A stretch of 64,000 bases of DNA, from positions 1 through 64,000 of the forward strand of contig JBMOPD010000026.1 in NCBI GenBank assembly GCA_049323615.1, written 5' to 3'. The notes below the pieces were generated by a model. That model had not been told where the DNA came from. It saw nothing but the letters and a program-made list of their open reading frames with translations, and ran no database searches. Source of the stretch: JBMOPD01 sp049323615. Lineage in GTDB: Bacteria > Bacillota > Desulfotomaculia > Desulfotomaculales > Desulfocucumaceae. The stretch's first letter is position 1. Each line of letters begins with the position of its first letter. Below, in pieces: positions 8,055-16,582 of the stretch. The position numbers were made by a program, and so were the translations under genes.

Positions 8055-9038
8055 GTGTTTATTCTGCTGGACAACGTAAACGACCTCATTGAAAATTTCA
8101 GAAAGGGAAATATAAGAGCGCTGGCAAGGATTATCTCAAAGATTGAAAATGAAGATCCCAGTAAGGATGAAATATTGAAAAGAATATTTGATATGACCGG
8201 GAAGGCGTTTGTTCTGGGAGTCACCGGGGCGCCCGGAGCCGGGAAGAGTTCCCTCGTAGACCGTATAACTGCTTACCTGAGAAAAAAAGGGGATACGGTT
8301 GGCATCATCGCGGTGGACCCCACCAGCCCCTTTTCAGGGGGCGCCCTCCTTGGCGACCGTATAAGAATGCAGGACCATGCCGTTGACCGGGGAGTCTATA
8401 TCCGGAGCATGGGGACCAGGGGAAGCCTGGGCGGCCTGGCCAGAACCACGAAGGAAGTGGTAAAGGTTCTGGACGCTTACGGGTACAACCGGGTAATTGT
8501 GGAGACAGTGGGTGTGGGACAGGCCGAACTTGATATCATGAATGTGGCGGACACCACCATGGTTGTTCTGACGCCGGGGGCGGGCGACTCCATACAGACA
8601 ATCAAGGCAGGCATTATGGAGATTGCCGATATCTTTGTGGTAAACAAGTGTGACCTGCCCGGAGCCCAAAGAGTGGCCTCGGAAATTATGCAAATGCTTG
8701 ATCTCCAGGGAGCGGTCTCCGAATGGAGGCCCCCGGTTGTACAGGTGTCCACGCTGGACGACAGGGGAATAAATGAACTGATGGAGACAGTGGAAAAATA
8801 CAGGTTGTATCTGGCCGAAAGCGGATTGATGGAAAATAAGAGGGAAGACAGGATGAGGAAAGAAACCCTGGAAATAGTTGACTACAGGTGGCAGCAGCTG
8901 GTCAGCTCCCAGTTGAACTATAAAGGCTATGTAAATGATATTCTAAACGGTGTGATCGGTAAGAAAACAGACCCCTACACCGCTGCCAGCGAAATATTAA
9001 AATATATTATTGAAAACTCCGGACTGAGCAATCTGTAA
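8055..9038 (+). CDS. meaB: MeaB/ArgK-family G-protein chaperone of B12-dependent acyl-CoA mutases
   Basis: A 327-residue P-loop GTPase of the MeaB family. It has Walker A GAPGAGKSS, VDPTSPFSGGALLGDRIRM, the RGSLGGLA switch region, an ETVGVGQ G3-like segment and the NKCD base-recognition motif. MeaB proteins gate loading of adenosylcobalamin and protect acyl-CoA mutases. A mutase and a CobO adenosyltransferase are encoded at 29-32 kb, a plausible partner set although distant. GTG at 8055 is very close to the AAAGGCGG site, so an unusual CTG at 8064 is a possible alternative start. Confidence 0.9.
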   Translation: MFILLDNVNDLIENFRKGNIRALARIISKIENEDPSKDEILKRIFDMTGKAFVLGVTGAPGAGKSSLVDRITAYLRKKGDTVGIIAVDPTSPFSGGALLGDRIRMQDHAVDRGVYIRSMGTRGSLGGLARTTKEVVKVLDAYGYNRVIVETVGVGQAELDIMNVADTTMVVLTPGAGDSIQTIKAGIMEIADIFVVNKCDLPGAQRVASEIMQMLDLQGAVSEWRPPVVQVSTLDDRGINELMETVEKYRLYLAESGLMENKREDRMRKETLEIVDYRWQQLVSSQLNYKGYVNDILNGVIGKKTDPYTAASEILKYIIENSGLSNL

Positions 9039-9040
9039 AT

Positions 9041-9316
9041 GTGGTGGAGAATTTGGCTGATGAAAAAACCTATCTGGAAAGAGGAGAGGCGCTGCTTGAC
9101 CTGCTGACCGCAGCGCTGAAGGACCTGGAATGCAATAAGGGCCGGCAGGGGATGTCGGATTACAGGGCGTACCTGCACGGCCAGATATATGGAATGGCCG
9201 CGGCCCTGAGGATAATCTACCCCGGGCCCGGAAACCTGGGAGAAAGGGCGGCGCTGGCGGTGAGGCCCGCCCTTACCGAACACGCTTGTGAGTGTGAGGA
9301 AAAAACTAACCGCTGA
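9041..9316 (+). CDS. small hypothetical protein downstream of meaB
   Basis: A 91-residue soluble, Cys-containing protein that starts two bases after the meaB stop. No family was recognised. The first half is predicted helical (ERGEALLDLLTAALKDLE) and the end is acidic with CECEE. No good ribosome site precedes the GTG; coupling to meaB or a TTG start at 9053 is possible. Its 3' end overlaps the convergent gene by 11 bp. Reading-frame quality and position make it probably real. Confidence 0.55.
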   Translation: MVENLADEKTYLERGEALLDLLTAALKDLECNKGRQGMSDYRAYLHGQIYGMAAALRIIYPGPGNLGERAALAVRPALTEHACECEEKTNR

Positions 9317-10139
9317 CCAAACCCGGAAGATAGACGCTGAGACCTTCGGCCTGCAGTTGGCCGGGGGTTTTTTCATTATATACCGGAAAACTGTAAGTCT
9401 TTCTGCAGACTCCGCCTGCAACCGGGTAAAATTCGGACCTGCATAAAATAACGGCCATAACTTCCGGTTTCAGCCCCTCAAAAAGGGCCGGCCGGAATTT
9501 TTCAAGCTGCCCGCCGATGCTTTCCAGTGCTGTTATTTGGCCTGAAATATCAATATAAATAAGCTGCTTCCGGCCGGCCGACACGTTATTAACCGGTTTA
9601 ATCAGGGAAAGGAGGTAATCCGGGGAACATCCCGGGGGCGGCGGGGTGGACGGGGCTTCGGCTTGAAGGCAGCTGACCGCGTATTGTCTGCCGATGAAAA
9701 AGAAATCCTCCGGGGTAGCCGGGAACGAAAGCCCTTTGTTGGCGGTGCTGAAACCGGCGGCCACAGACAGGAGAAAAGCGGTACGGTCGAAGGCGGTGTC
9801 GTCAAGCAGTCCTGAGGCTGCCGTTTTAACCTCCGGCACTTGCTGCAGCATTTCCAGGCTCTTCCCCAGCACACCGATAACGGCGGAATACCTGCCCGGC
9901 CTGAAATAACCTTCCAGGGCGGCGTAGGTTAACTCCTCCCTGGACCGGTGCCAGGCCAGCAGCAGTTTGGAAGCCCGGCTTCCGCCGGGCCACCTGCCCA
10001 TGCCCGGCCCGGAAGGGTCGGAATCCTTTAGCAGTTCAGTCCCCCGCCTGAAATAATCTCCTCCGAAGGTGCTTTCAATAACGTTACATGCCCGTTCAAT
10101 TTCCTTTTCGTTGAAGAGGTAGTCGTCAATTGCAGTCAT
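9306..10139 (-). CDS. hypothetical protein
   Basis: A soluble protein of about 277 residues with no family that I recognise. ATG at 10139 is chosen because CAGGAG lies 7 bases upstream; the frame stays open nine more codons. The middle is helix-rich and Gly/Ala-rich. The C-terminal third contains a beta-strand pattern (KQLIYIDISGQITALESIGG, then VMAVILCRSEFYPVAG), like a small alpha/beta domain. No signal peptide or membrane segment is seen. It is convergent with the gene downstream of meaB and divergent from the small-protein locus at 10.4 kb. Confidence 0.65.
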   Translation of the reverse strand: MTAIDDYLFNEKEIERACNVIESTFGGDYFRRGTELLKDSDPSGPGMGRWPGGSRASKLLLAWHRSREELTYAALEGYFRPGRYSAVIGVLGKSLEMLQQVPEVKTAASGLLDDTAFDRTAFLLSVAAGFSTANKGLSFPATPEDFFFIGRQYAVSCLQAEAPSTPPPPGCSPDYLLSLIKPVNNVSAGRKQLIYIDISGQITALESIGGQLEKFRPALFEGLKPEVMAVILCRSEFYPVAGGVCRKTYSFPVYNEKTPGQLQAEGLSVYLPGLVSG

Positions 10140-10405
10140 TACCCCGCTCCTGTCATTTATTATCACCAGGACGTATATATCTTCCTTGATTTTCTATTTT
10201 GCCAAAAAGTATACATAAATGGATAATTACTATCATTCCCCGGCAGTATTGTTGTATAAAAACCTGTTTGTTTAATACTGTGACATAGAAGGAGGTTTTA
10301 ATCAATATTTAAGTTACCCCTGTAACAATTTATGGCACCCCTTCATATTTTAAATTAGAACGCCGTCAGCCGTTCAAAAAAAATTTTTGAAAGGAGGCAG
10401 TTCAC

Positions 10406-10582
10406 GTGAGTGACGCCCTGGCCGCATTCAAGGAGTTTTTCTCTCCTGGAAAATTTAATTTTTTGCTTTGCTGCATACTGTTCCTGGTGGCCGTTGCCCT
10501 ACTGTTGTGTGGTGTAATATCCCCGCATGTGGCCGCTGCCCTGATCTTCATCGGGCTGGCTCTCTGCTGCTGCAATTTCTAA
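10406..10582 (+). CDS. 58-residue membrane protein, Cys-rich C-terminus
   Basis: GTG start preceded by AAAGGAGGC at 10391-10399 with ideal spacing. The product begins MSDALAAFKEFFSPGKFN and has two hydrophobic stretches (about residues 19-36 and 40-54), so it is probably a small membrane hairpin. It ends LALCCCNF, with three adjacent cysteines, and another Cys pair sits at residues 22-23. No family recognised. A strong hairpin follows it. It may belong with the neighbouring uncharacterised coiled-coil genes or be an independent small membrane protein, for instance a spore or envelope component. Confidence 0.7.
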   Translation: MSDALAAFKEFFSPGKFNFLLCCILFLVAVALLLCGVISPHVAAALIFIGLALCCCNF

Positions 10583-10597
10583 AAAGATTTCCTTTTT

Positions 10598-10634
10598 GCA
10601 TAAAGGGCTACACCTTTTGTGTAGCCCTTTATGC
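10598..10634. terminator. perfect 16-bp hairpin between small genes
   Basis: Bases 10598-10613 are exactly complementary to 10619-10634, with a five-base CTTTT-type loop. No long T-run follows on the plus strand, so it may act as a processing or stability element rather than a classical terminator. Confidence 0.55.
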
Positions 10635-10685
10635 GACCCAAGGCGCCCGCAGATTTAAAAAATCTCCGACAAGGAAGTGGGCAGT

Positions 10686-11312
10686 GTGAAGTATAGGAAC
10701 GACGGGCCTGTTGAAAGTGTGTTGGAAGAACTGATCCAAAAAATTGAAAAGCTGAGTCGGGAAAAAAACGAAGAGATTGAAGAATCGCGCCGCACACTGG
10801 CATCTATGGGGAGGTTGACTGAGGCCGTCACACGCCTGGAGTATCAAAAAAGACGGGAAAAAGCAATGGCCCAGAAAATAGCCGCCATTTACAGCCACCT
10901 GGAAAGAACATCGGGGGATACAACACAATCCTCCGCGAAAAGTCCGGGCCAGGTTTTTAACGGTATATTGAACGGCGCAAAGGCCACCGGCCAGGTAATT
11001 CAGATTGTGGCCGGCAGCCTGCAGGTTATGATAGAATCCGTGATAGCCGTTATAAAAAATCAGAAGTCAGCCGGGACGCGTAATGATTCTCCGGCCGGAG
11101 GAGCCGCCAAGAGTATAGACCTGGTGGAATTGCTCAAGCCCATCAACAGCCTTTTAAATTCCCTGGCGTCCAAGTCCCAGGCGCCGGCACAGCCCGATCA
11201 AAACAAAGGTTCAGAGGTGGAAAACAAAACTCTAAAAAAAGATGAAAGTAATTCAGTGCCGGTGGTAAAGGCAGTCAGCGTTCCAGACAACTTGACCCGG
11301 GAAAACAGCTAA
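10686..11312 (+). CDS. coiled-coil protein of unknown function, paralogue A
   Basis: About 208 residues, starting at GTG 10686 with AAGGAAG 8 bases upstream; the in-frame GTG at 10677 abuts that site. The N-terminal half is a charged coiled coil (ESVLEELIQKIEKLSREKNE). The middle carries a Gly/Ile/Val-rich segment (GQVIQIVAGSLQVMIESVI) that may be membrane-associated or an amphipathic oligomerisation helix. Then comes a short SIDLVELLKPINSLLNSL motif and a disordered, Lys-rich tail. It shares this order and GRL-E--R-E spacing with the protein at 11724-12293. No named family recognised. Confidence 0.75.
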   Translation: MKYRNDGPVESVLEELIQKIEKLSREKNEEIEESRRTLASMGRLTEAVTRLEYQKRREKAMAQKIAAIYSHLERTSGDTTQSSAKSPGQVFNGILNGAKATGQVIQIVAGSLQVMIESVIAVIKNQKSAGTRNDSPAGGAAKSIDLVELLKPINSLLNSLASKSQAPAQPDQNKGSEVENKTLKKDESNSVPVVKAVSVPDNLTRENS

Positions 11313-11345
11313 AAAAAGGGCCGCAACTAAATTGCAGCCCTTTTT
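11311..11345. terminator. bidirectional terminator between convergent genes
   Basis: AAAGGGC-GCAA pairs with TTGC-GCCCTTT, with an A-run on the left and T5 on the right. It serves the plus-strand gene ending at 11312 and the minus-strand gene ending at 11353. Confidence 0.8.
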
Positions 11346-11352
11346 CTCTCTG

Positions 11353-11586
11353 TTATTTTTGCTGCGGGATTAACTTCATAACATTTTCCATCAATTCCTT
11401 AATGGCTTCACTCTGCTCCGGGGACAGAGAGTCCTTCATCATTGCAAACATGGAATTCATCATCGTTATAAGGGTGGCCGGATCGTACATGCCGATAAAA
11501 TTTTTAATCATCTCCGGGTCCAGGTTGGTGATCATGCTCTTAAAGGGTTCCGGCAGAGTTCCCGGATCAATTGGTAATTTCTCCAA
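11353..11586 (-). CDS. 77-residue hypothetical protein
   Basis: TTG start behind AGGAGGCGTG. A small acidic, Met-rich helical protein with motifs LPEPFKSMITNLDPEMIKNF and TMMNSMFAMMKDSLSPEQ. There is no signal peptide or clear membrane span. It lies between the two paralogous coiled-coil genes in the opposite orientation. The Met-rich amphipathic helices suggest a protein-binding or scaffolding role, but no function can be assigned. Confidence 0.7.
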   Translation of the reverse strand: MEKLPIDPGTLPEPFKSMITNLDPEMIKNFIGMYDPATLITMMNSMFAMMKDSLSPEQSEAIKELMENVMKLIPQQK

Positions 11587-11723
11587 ACTTCACGCCTCCT
11601 GATTTTTTTATTTTACTTTATGATTGAAACAGTGATTTTGCGACTTTTGAGCCCCCAATGGTCTATTCATGTTAAAGAAAAAATAAAAATAATTAAGTTT
11701 ACGGTGCGGGGGGCTGACCAAGG

Positions 11724-12293
11724 ATGAATGAATCTTCGGGGGGAAACCTGAGCGCTTCCATAGAAAGACTGATTAACCGGATGGAGGGTTTGTACGAACA
11801 GCAATCCGTGGAAAACGACCGGATGGAAAATATGCTGTCCTTGCTGGGCCGTCTTTCTGAAATTCTTGTCCGCATGGAGGAGGTTAAAAATTTTGAGGCG
11901 GAATTAAACAAAAAAATTGATTTATTGAACAAAAGCCTTGAGAATACAGTGAATATACAGGAAAACCTGCTCAGGGATCAGGAGGGCATGGACAAAACCT
12001 TCAGTAGGGTTGTTGACGGGGTGAAAATGTTCGGCCAGATACTTTCCATCGTAGCCGCCAGTGTTCAACTGACCGTTGATAACATCGGCACGGTGCTAAA
12101 GAATCCGTCACAGACGGACAATGCGGCCGATAAAACTCAGGTGGCCAGGACACAGGCCGATCTGGCCTCCATGCTTCAACCTGTCAGCACCCTGGTTAAA
12201 AACCTGGTGGAAGAAAAAATAAAGCAGCAGGAGCAGGCTGTTGACAGGGATGAAGCCCGGATGAGGGCCGGTGATCACGGCGAGATGTCTTAA
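11724..12293 (+). CDS. coiled-coil protein of unknown function, paralogue B
   Basis: A 189-residue protein clearly related to the product at 10686-11312. It has an N-terminal coiled coil (SASIERLINRMEGLYEQQ), then LLGRLSEILVRMEEVKNFE, then a hydrophobic segment DGVKMFGQILSIVAASVQLT, then DLASMLQPVSTLVKNL and a charged tail. ATG follows GACCAAGG. It lies 68 bp before the DinG-type helicase gene but probably has its own function. The pair and the small proteins around it form an uncharacterised locus. Confidence 0.75.
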   Translation: MNESSGGNLSASIERLINRMEGLYEQQSVENDRMENMLSLLGRLSEILVRMEEVKNFEAELNKKIDLLNKSLENTVNIQENLLRDQEGMDKTFSRVVDGVKMFGQILSIVAASVQLTVDNIGTVLKNPSQTDNAADKTQVARTQADLASMLQPVSTLVKNLVEEKIKQQEQAVDRDEARMRAGDHGEMS

Positions 12294-12361
12294 GGCAAGG
12301 AATAAATGCAGGAAATGGCCCTTAAGAAAAGAATATATTCCGGTGGAAACAGGTAACGGGA

Positions 12362-14515
12362 GTGAAATTTTTTTTGTTAAGTCATGACGGCCCCGAAAGG
12401 TGGGGATACGCAGACCCGGACCAGGTAAAGGAGTTAATGTCCGAAAAAGGCCTTTTGGCTAACAAAATGCCGTCTTTCCAGTACAGGTACCAGCAGGTGG
12501 AGATGGCGGTGGAGGTGGCCAGGGCTTTCAATGAGAAAAAGTTTTTATTGGCCGAGGCGGGCACCGGGACGGGGAAGTCTCTGGCTTACCTGGTACCGTC
12601 CATCCTCTGGGCCGCCGGCGGGGGGCCGAGGGTGGTAATATCCACCAGAACCATAAACCTGCAGGACCAGTTGTGGTACAGGGATATCCCCCGGATCGGG
12701 GAGTGTTTGGGCTTGCCTGTAAAGACAGTTCTGGCCAAAGGCCGTTCCAACTACATCTGCCTGAGGCGGTGGAACGGGGTGCTGTCGGAAGGCCTGTGGT
12801 CGGATCAGGAGGCGTATTTTTATGCCCGGGTGCTGGTTTGGATAAATGAGACCGGGAGCGGGGACAAGGTTGAATTGAACCTGAACTCCCGGGAAGAGGA
12901 GCTGTGGCTGAACATATGCGCCGACAGCGACAACTGCCTGGGCAACAGGTGCCGGTATTATTCAGGGTTTTGTTTTGTCACCAGGGCCAGGCGTGAGGCC
13001 GAGTCCGCCGGGATTATAATAACCAACCACGCCCTTCTTTTTTCCGATATCAAGACGGGGCATATGGTGCTGCCGGCCTACGGGCCGCTGATTATAGACG
13101 AGGCGCATCACCTGGAAGACGCGGCCACCGAACAGCTGGGCAGGCAGGTCTCCAGGAGCGACATCAGGCGCTGGCTGAGCGGCGCCGGCAAGATTGTCAC
13201 CAGGTGCTGGGAACTGGTGCCCGGGTCGGAATCCGGCACGTGGATGGAGTACCTTGTTTCACTGAGGGAATGCCTGAACAGGCTGCGGGCCGCTGCAGAC
13301 AGTTTTTTTGCCCTGCTTAAGGATTTGATATGCCGGGACAGCTGCGCCGGCGAAGGGGATCAGATTGATTGCGTATTAAAAGGGGAGGATTTGTGCGGGG
13401 ACAAATACGGGCCGGTGACGGCCGAATTCAGCAATTTTGTTTTCGAGGTTAAATACCTTCTGGCCGGCCTCAGAAAAATAATCGGCCTGATGCAGGTGTG
13501 GGCCGTCGAGAATGACTCCTGGGAAGAAAAATTGAGGGATATCATTCAGTTGGCCAGTACCGGGGAGGAGCTGCTGGAAAAACTGGAGTTTAATTTCAGC
13601 TGTGCCGATAATTCTTTTGTATACTGGGCCTCGGTTTCCGGGCAGGGGGAATGGTCTTCGGTAACGCTGCACTCGTCTCCGGTCAGGGTGGGCGGGCTGC
13701 TTTACGACAGTTTATTTTCAGCCCGGGAGGCGGTGGTTATGACCTCCGCCACCCTTACCGTAAACAGCAGTTTTGATTTTTTCACCGAACGGGTGGGGAT
13801 CGACCGGGTACACGGGTCAAGGGTTGTAAAAAAGCAAATAGAATCCCCGTTTATTTATGAAAAACAGTCCCTGCTGTGCCTGGTCAGCGATTTGCCCCAC
13901 CAGGGATTTGAGGCGGACCGGCACTATATCGAAACAATCGCCTCGGCGCTGGTTGACCTGGTTGTGGTCATGGGAGGAAAAACACTGGTGCTGTTTACTT
14001 CCCACCGGGTATTGCGGGAGGTCTACGGCCTGGTGCGGGAAGGCCTGGAGGAAGAGGGCATCTGTGTGCTGGGGCATAACCTGGACGGCAACAGGCTGCG
14101 CCTGGTGGAGGAGTTTAAAAGCTCGAAAAAGGCGGTTCTTATGGGGGCGGCCAGCTTCTGGGAAGGTATAGATATCCCGGGGGAAGCCCTGACCTGCGTG
14201 ATAATAGTTAAGCTTCCTTTTCCTTCCCCGTCTGTCCCCGTCATCGGGGCCAGGATAGAGGACCTTGAAATGTCGGGGAGGAGCTCCTTTTATGACTATT
14301 ACCTGCCACTGGCGGTAATCAGGTTTAAACAGGGGTTTGGCAGGCTGATCAGGTCGGAAAGGGACAGGGGAGCGGTGGTGGTCCTGGACAGGAGAATTGT
14401 TGAAAAGGGCTACGGCAGGCACTTCCTTTATTCACTGCCGGTAAAGGGCCATTTCCGGGGCAACTTAAAAAAGGTTGCGAAAAAGCTGGAAGATTTGTTT
14501 AAAGAGATGGAATAA
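12362..14515 (+). CDS. dinG: DinG-family ATP-dependent DNA helicase
   Basis: A 717-residue superfamily 2 helicase of the XPD/DinG type. Walker A EAGTGTGKS is at about residues 65-73, motif Ia is STRTINLQDQL and the DEAH box is at 246-249. Cysteines around residues 185-204 (CADSDNCLGNRC, GFC) fit the 4Fe-4S site of the family. C-terminal motifs include GAASFWEGIDIPGEAL and QGFGRLIRSERDRG. It lacks the N-terminal exonuclease domain found in some Firmicute DinG proteins. The likely role is unwinding of forks, R-loops or other DNA structures. A weak ribosome site precedes the GTG; a later ATG at 12437 would give a slightly shorter protein. Confidence 0.88.
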   Translation: MKFFLLSHDGPERWGYADPDQVKELMSEKGLLANKMPSFQYRYQQVEMAVEVARAFNEKKFLLAEAGTGTGKSLAYLVPSILWAAGGGPRVVISTRTINLQDQLWYRDIPRIGECLGLPVKTVLAKGRSNYICLRRWNGVLSEGLWSDQEAYFYARVLVWINETGSGDKVELNLNSREEELWLNICADSDNCLGNRCRYYSGFCFVTRARREAESAGIIITNHALLFSDIKTGHMVLPAYGPLIIDEAHHLEDAATEQLGRQVSRSDIRRWLSGAGKIVTRCWELVPGSESGTWMEYLVSLRECLNRLRAAADSFFALLKDLICRDSCAGEGDQIDCVLKGEDLCGDKYGPVTAEFSNFVFEVKYLLAGLRKIIGLMQVWAVENDSWEEKLRDIIQLASTGEELLEKLEFNFSCADNSFVYWASVSGQGEWSSVTLHSSPVRVGGLLYDSLFSAREAVVMTSATLTVNSSFDFFTERVGIDRVHGSRVVKKQIESPFIYEKQSLLCLVSDLPHQGFEADRHYIETIASALVDLVVVMGGKTLVLFTSHRVLREVYGLVREGLEEEGICVLGHNLDGNRLRLVEEFKSSKKAVLMGAASFWEGIDIPGEALTCVIIVKLPFPSPSVPVIGARIEDLEMSGRSSFYDYYLPLAVIRFKQGFGRLIRSERDRGAVVVLDRRIVEKGYGRHFLYSLPVKGHFRGNLKKVAKKLEDLFKEME

Positions 14516-14654
14516 ATACAAAGGGAAAAGTAAAATTAAGTCGAAATTAAATATATTTTGTTAATCAACTCTCCTTTAACTTGGTCATTCATACTTCTAA
14601 TTAACTGTAAAAGATGTTAAAATTAAACTTGCAAAACTTTAGAGGGGGCGTAAT

Positions 14655-15302
14655 ATGAGGAGGGAAACCTTCCCCATTGCCAGTCCGGGCTGGAGGTACC
14701 TTTTTGTGCTGGCGGCGGTAACCGCCCTGTGCTACTGGTCTTACAAGCCGGCCAGCGCTGTAACTGCGTCACTGTTTTTGTTTACGGCATACTTTTTCCG
14801 CAATCCGAAGAGAGCTATTCCCAGGGACAGCAGGGCCATCCTTTCACCGGCGGACGGAGTGGTGATGTCGGTGAGCACTGTCCGGGAGGACAGGTTTATA
14901 GGCGGGCCCGCAAAGAAAGTAAGCATTTTTTTATCCATATTTAATGTCCATGTTAACAGGTCGCCGGTGGCGGGCCAGGTTAGATACATAGATTATGTTC
15001 CCGGGAAGTTTTTCCCGGCCTTTAAAAGTCATGCCTCCGAAATAAACGAAAGAAATTATGTGGGCATTGAATCTTCCGGTTTCAGGGTTGTGGTTTGCCA
15101 GATAACCGGGTTTGTAGCCAGGAGGATTGTCTGTTACCCAAGGGTGGGGGACCGGTTGGACCAGGGGCAGTTGTTCGGCATGATCAAGTTTGGCAGTTGT
15201 ACCGAAATATTTGTGCCCGAAGATGTGGAAGTGCTTGTCAGTCCCGGCGATAGTGTAAAGGGTGGCGAGACGTTAATCGGGAGGTTGCCTGATGAGAATT
15301 GA
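14655..15302 (+). CDS. psd: phosphatidylserine decarboxylase proenzyme
   Basis: A 215-residue short-form phosphatidylserine decarboxylase, making phosphatidylethanolamine. It has two N-terminal hydrophobic segments, FFRNPKR, the SPADGVVMS region and FLSIFNVHVNRSP with the conserved histidine. The C-terminal self-cleavage site reads KFGSCTEIF near residue 180, where the Ser after Gly would become the pyruvoyl group. The residue after that Ser is Cys rather than the common Ser, Thr or Arg. It overlaps pssA by 11 bp, so the two consecutive PE-synthesis steps are coupled. Confidence 0.93.
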   Translation: MRRETFPIASPGWRYLFVLAAVTALCYWSYKPASAVTASLFLFTAYFFRNPKRAIPRDSRAILSPADGVVMSVSTVREDRFIGGPAKKVSIFLSIFNVHVNRSPVAGQVRYIDYVPGKFFPAFKSHASEINERNYVGIESSGFRVVVCQITGFVARRIVCYPRVGDRLDQGQLFGMIKFGSCTEIFVPEDVEVLVSPGDSVKGGETLIGRLPDEN

Positions 15303-15795
15303 GGTGTTGCCGAACGTTATTACCGGGGCGAACCTGGTTTTAGGCATGTTTGCCATTGTTTATGCCATGGAGGGTAAATATGTCACCGGGGCCGTGATGA
15401 TCCTGGCTGCAGCCCTGCTGGACAGGCTTGACGGAAAACTGGCCAGAAAAATGGGGATCAGCTCGGAATTCGGCAAGGAACTGGATTCCCTGGCCGATCT
15501 GGTCTCCTTCGGGGTGGCCCCGGCGATTATGGTATATCTTTGGAAGCTTAATACTTTGGGCCTGCCCGGCCTGCTGGTAATTATTTCATTTGTACTATGC
15601 GGGGCGCTGCGCCTGGCCAGGTTTAATATAATGAACATAACCGGGTATTTTTTAGGGGTGCCCATCACCATTGCCGGATCACTGGTGGCCATCATAGTCC
15701 TGGCCGCCGGCAGGGCCCCTGTTTTGATCACCGCGGCGCTGGTGTTTATCCTGGCGGGATTTATGATCAGCACTATTAAATTACCGAAGTTTTAA
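15292..15795 (+). CDS. pssA: CDP-diacylglycerol--serine O-phosphatidyltransferase
   Basis: A 167-residue integral membrane CDP-alcohol phosphatidyltransferase with about five to six spans. The full catalytic pattern D-G-x2-A-R-x8-G-x3-D-x3-D is present from DGKLARK to LDSLAD, about residues 45-67. It makes phosphatidylserine, the substrate of Psd encoded immediately upstream. ATG start inside the psd coding region. Confidence 0.94.
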   Translation: MRIEVLPNVITGANLVLGMFAIVYAMEGKYVTGAVMILAAALLDRLDGKLARKMGISSEFGKELDSLADLVSFGVAPAIMVYLWKLNTLGLPGLLVIISFVLCGALRLARFNIMNITGYFLGVPITIAGSLVAIIVLAAGRAPVLITAALVFILAGFMISTIKLPKF

Positions 15796-15805
15796 TGGGA
15801 AACTG

Positions 15806-15834
15806 TCACAATTTCACCCCTGCCCGAATATTAT
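15806..15834 (+). promoter_or_regulatory. possible sporulation sigma-E-like promoter of spoVM
   Basis: TCACAAT (15806-15812) and GAATATTAT (15826-15834) are 13 bp apart, loosely resembling sigma-E -35 and -10 elements. It lies 34 bp before the spoVM start codon. Weak match; placed mainly by context. Confidence 0.3.
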
Positions 15835-15867
15835 ATAAGGAAGGAAATGATAAGGGGTGAGTGCCAC

Positions 15868-15933
15868 TTGCGGGTTTATTTCGTGAGGTTGCCGTCATTT
15901 ATAAGGAGTCTGCTGTTGAAAGTATGGAAATAG
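15868..15933 (+). CDS. spoVM: stage V sporulation protein SpoVM-like peptide
   Basis: A 21-codon gene: TTG start preceded by AAGGGGTGAG at 15852-15861, then MRVYFVRLPSFIRSLL and a short basic end. It matches the pattern of Bacillus SpoVM (26 residues, beginning MKFYTIKLPKFL): Tyr4, basic residue 7, Leu8-Pro9, Phe11, then an amphipathic helix. SpoVM binds the convex forespore membrane and anchors SpoIVA for coat and cortex assembly. A dedicated terminator follows. Pro9, critical for curvature sensing in Bacillus, is kept. The helix is shorter than in Bacillus. Confidence 0.75.
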   Translation: MRVYFVRLPSFIRSLLLKVWK

Positions 15934-15950
15934 ATGACATGACAAGCGAA

Positions 15951-15987
15951 GGACAGGTTGACAACGAACCTGTCCCTTGTTTTTTTA
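15951..15987 (+). terminator. intrinsic terminator of spoVM
   Basis: GGACAGGTT (15951-15959) pairs with AACCTGTCC (15967-15975), extended by AAG/CTT, and is followed by TTGTTTTTTT. Confidence 0.85.
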
Positions 15988-16019
15988 CGGGCTCTTTCAG
16001 GGAATAGAGGGCCCGGAAT

Positions 16020-16418
16020 TTAAAGCAAAACCCCGGCGATGCCTCCCAGGGACCCTCCGACAAGACAGATGAAAAACTTCTGGATTAGCGGAATGAAGGC
16101 AACCCCGGCGGGCAGGAAGACCCCCATCAGAATCCAGATTAAAAAGAATATTACAATACCCACGCCCAGGCCGTGGAAAAGGCCTTTGGCGCCGGACTGT
16201 CTGGAGGCCGAAAAACCTCCGCAGAATACGCTGACCAGGAGAATGATTGAGGCAATCAGAGGCAGGGTTGATTCCATCAGTCCGGTGAAATGGTATATTA
16301 TTCCCAGGAATAAGATGCCGATCAGTGATACAATTACGGCCATGGCGCTTCCTCTGAAAATGGCCGGAAGATACAGGGCGGGCCGGCTGGGACTGGGGCC
16401 TGGACTCTTAAAAGCCAT
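16020..16418 (-). CDS. TIGR04086-type membrane protein
   Basis: A 132-residue protein with four hydrophobic spans (starting AMAVIVSLIGILFLGIIYH, then LPLIASIILLVSVFCGGFSA, then a Gly-rich third and fourth). It resembles the YrzE/TIGR04086 family common in spore-forming Firmicutes; function unknown. ATG at 16418 is chosen because TGGAGGTG lies just upstream. A longer frame to 16466 has no ribosome site. Confidence 0.75.
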   Translation of the reverse strand: MAFKSPGPSPSRPALYLPAIFRGSAMAVIVSLIGILFLGIIYHFTGLMESTLPLIASIILLVSVFCGGFSASRQSGAKGLFHGLGVGIVIFFLIWILMGVFLPAGVAFIPLIQKFFICLVGGSLGGIAGVLL

Positions 16419-16582
16419 ATCATACACCTCCAGGAACTTTATACCATAAATGTATTGCCCAGGCATTTCAATTATGACAGCTTTGGGGTGATCATTTTTT
16501 AGTCAGCCATTTGAAAAGTTTGTGGTATTATTATTTAGGGATTAAAGAGGTATTGACAAAGGCCCGGAAGGGAGAATATTTT

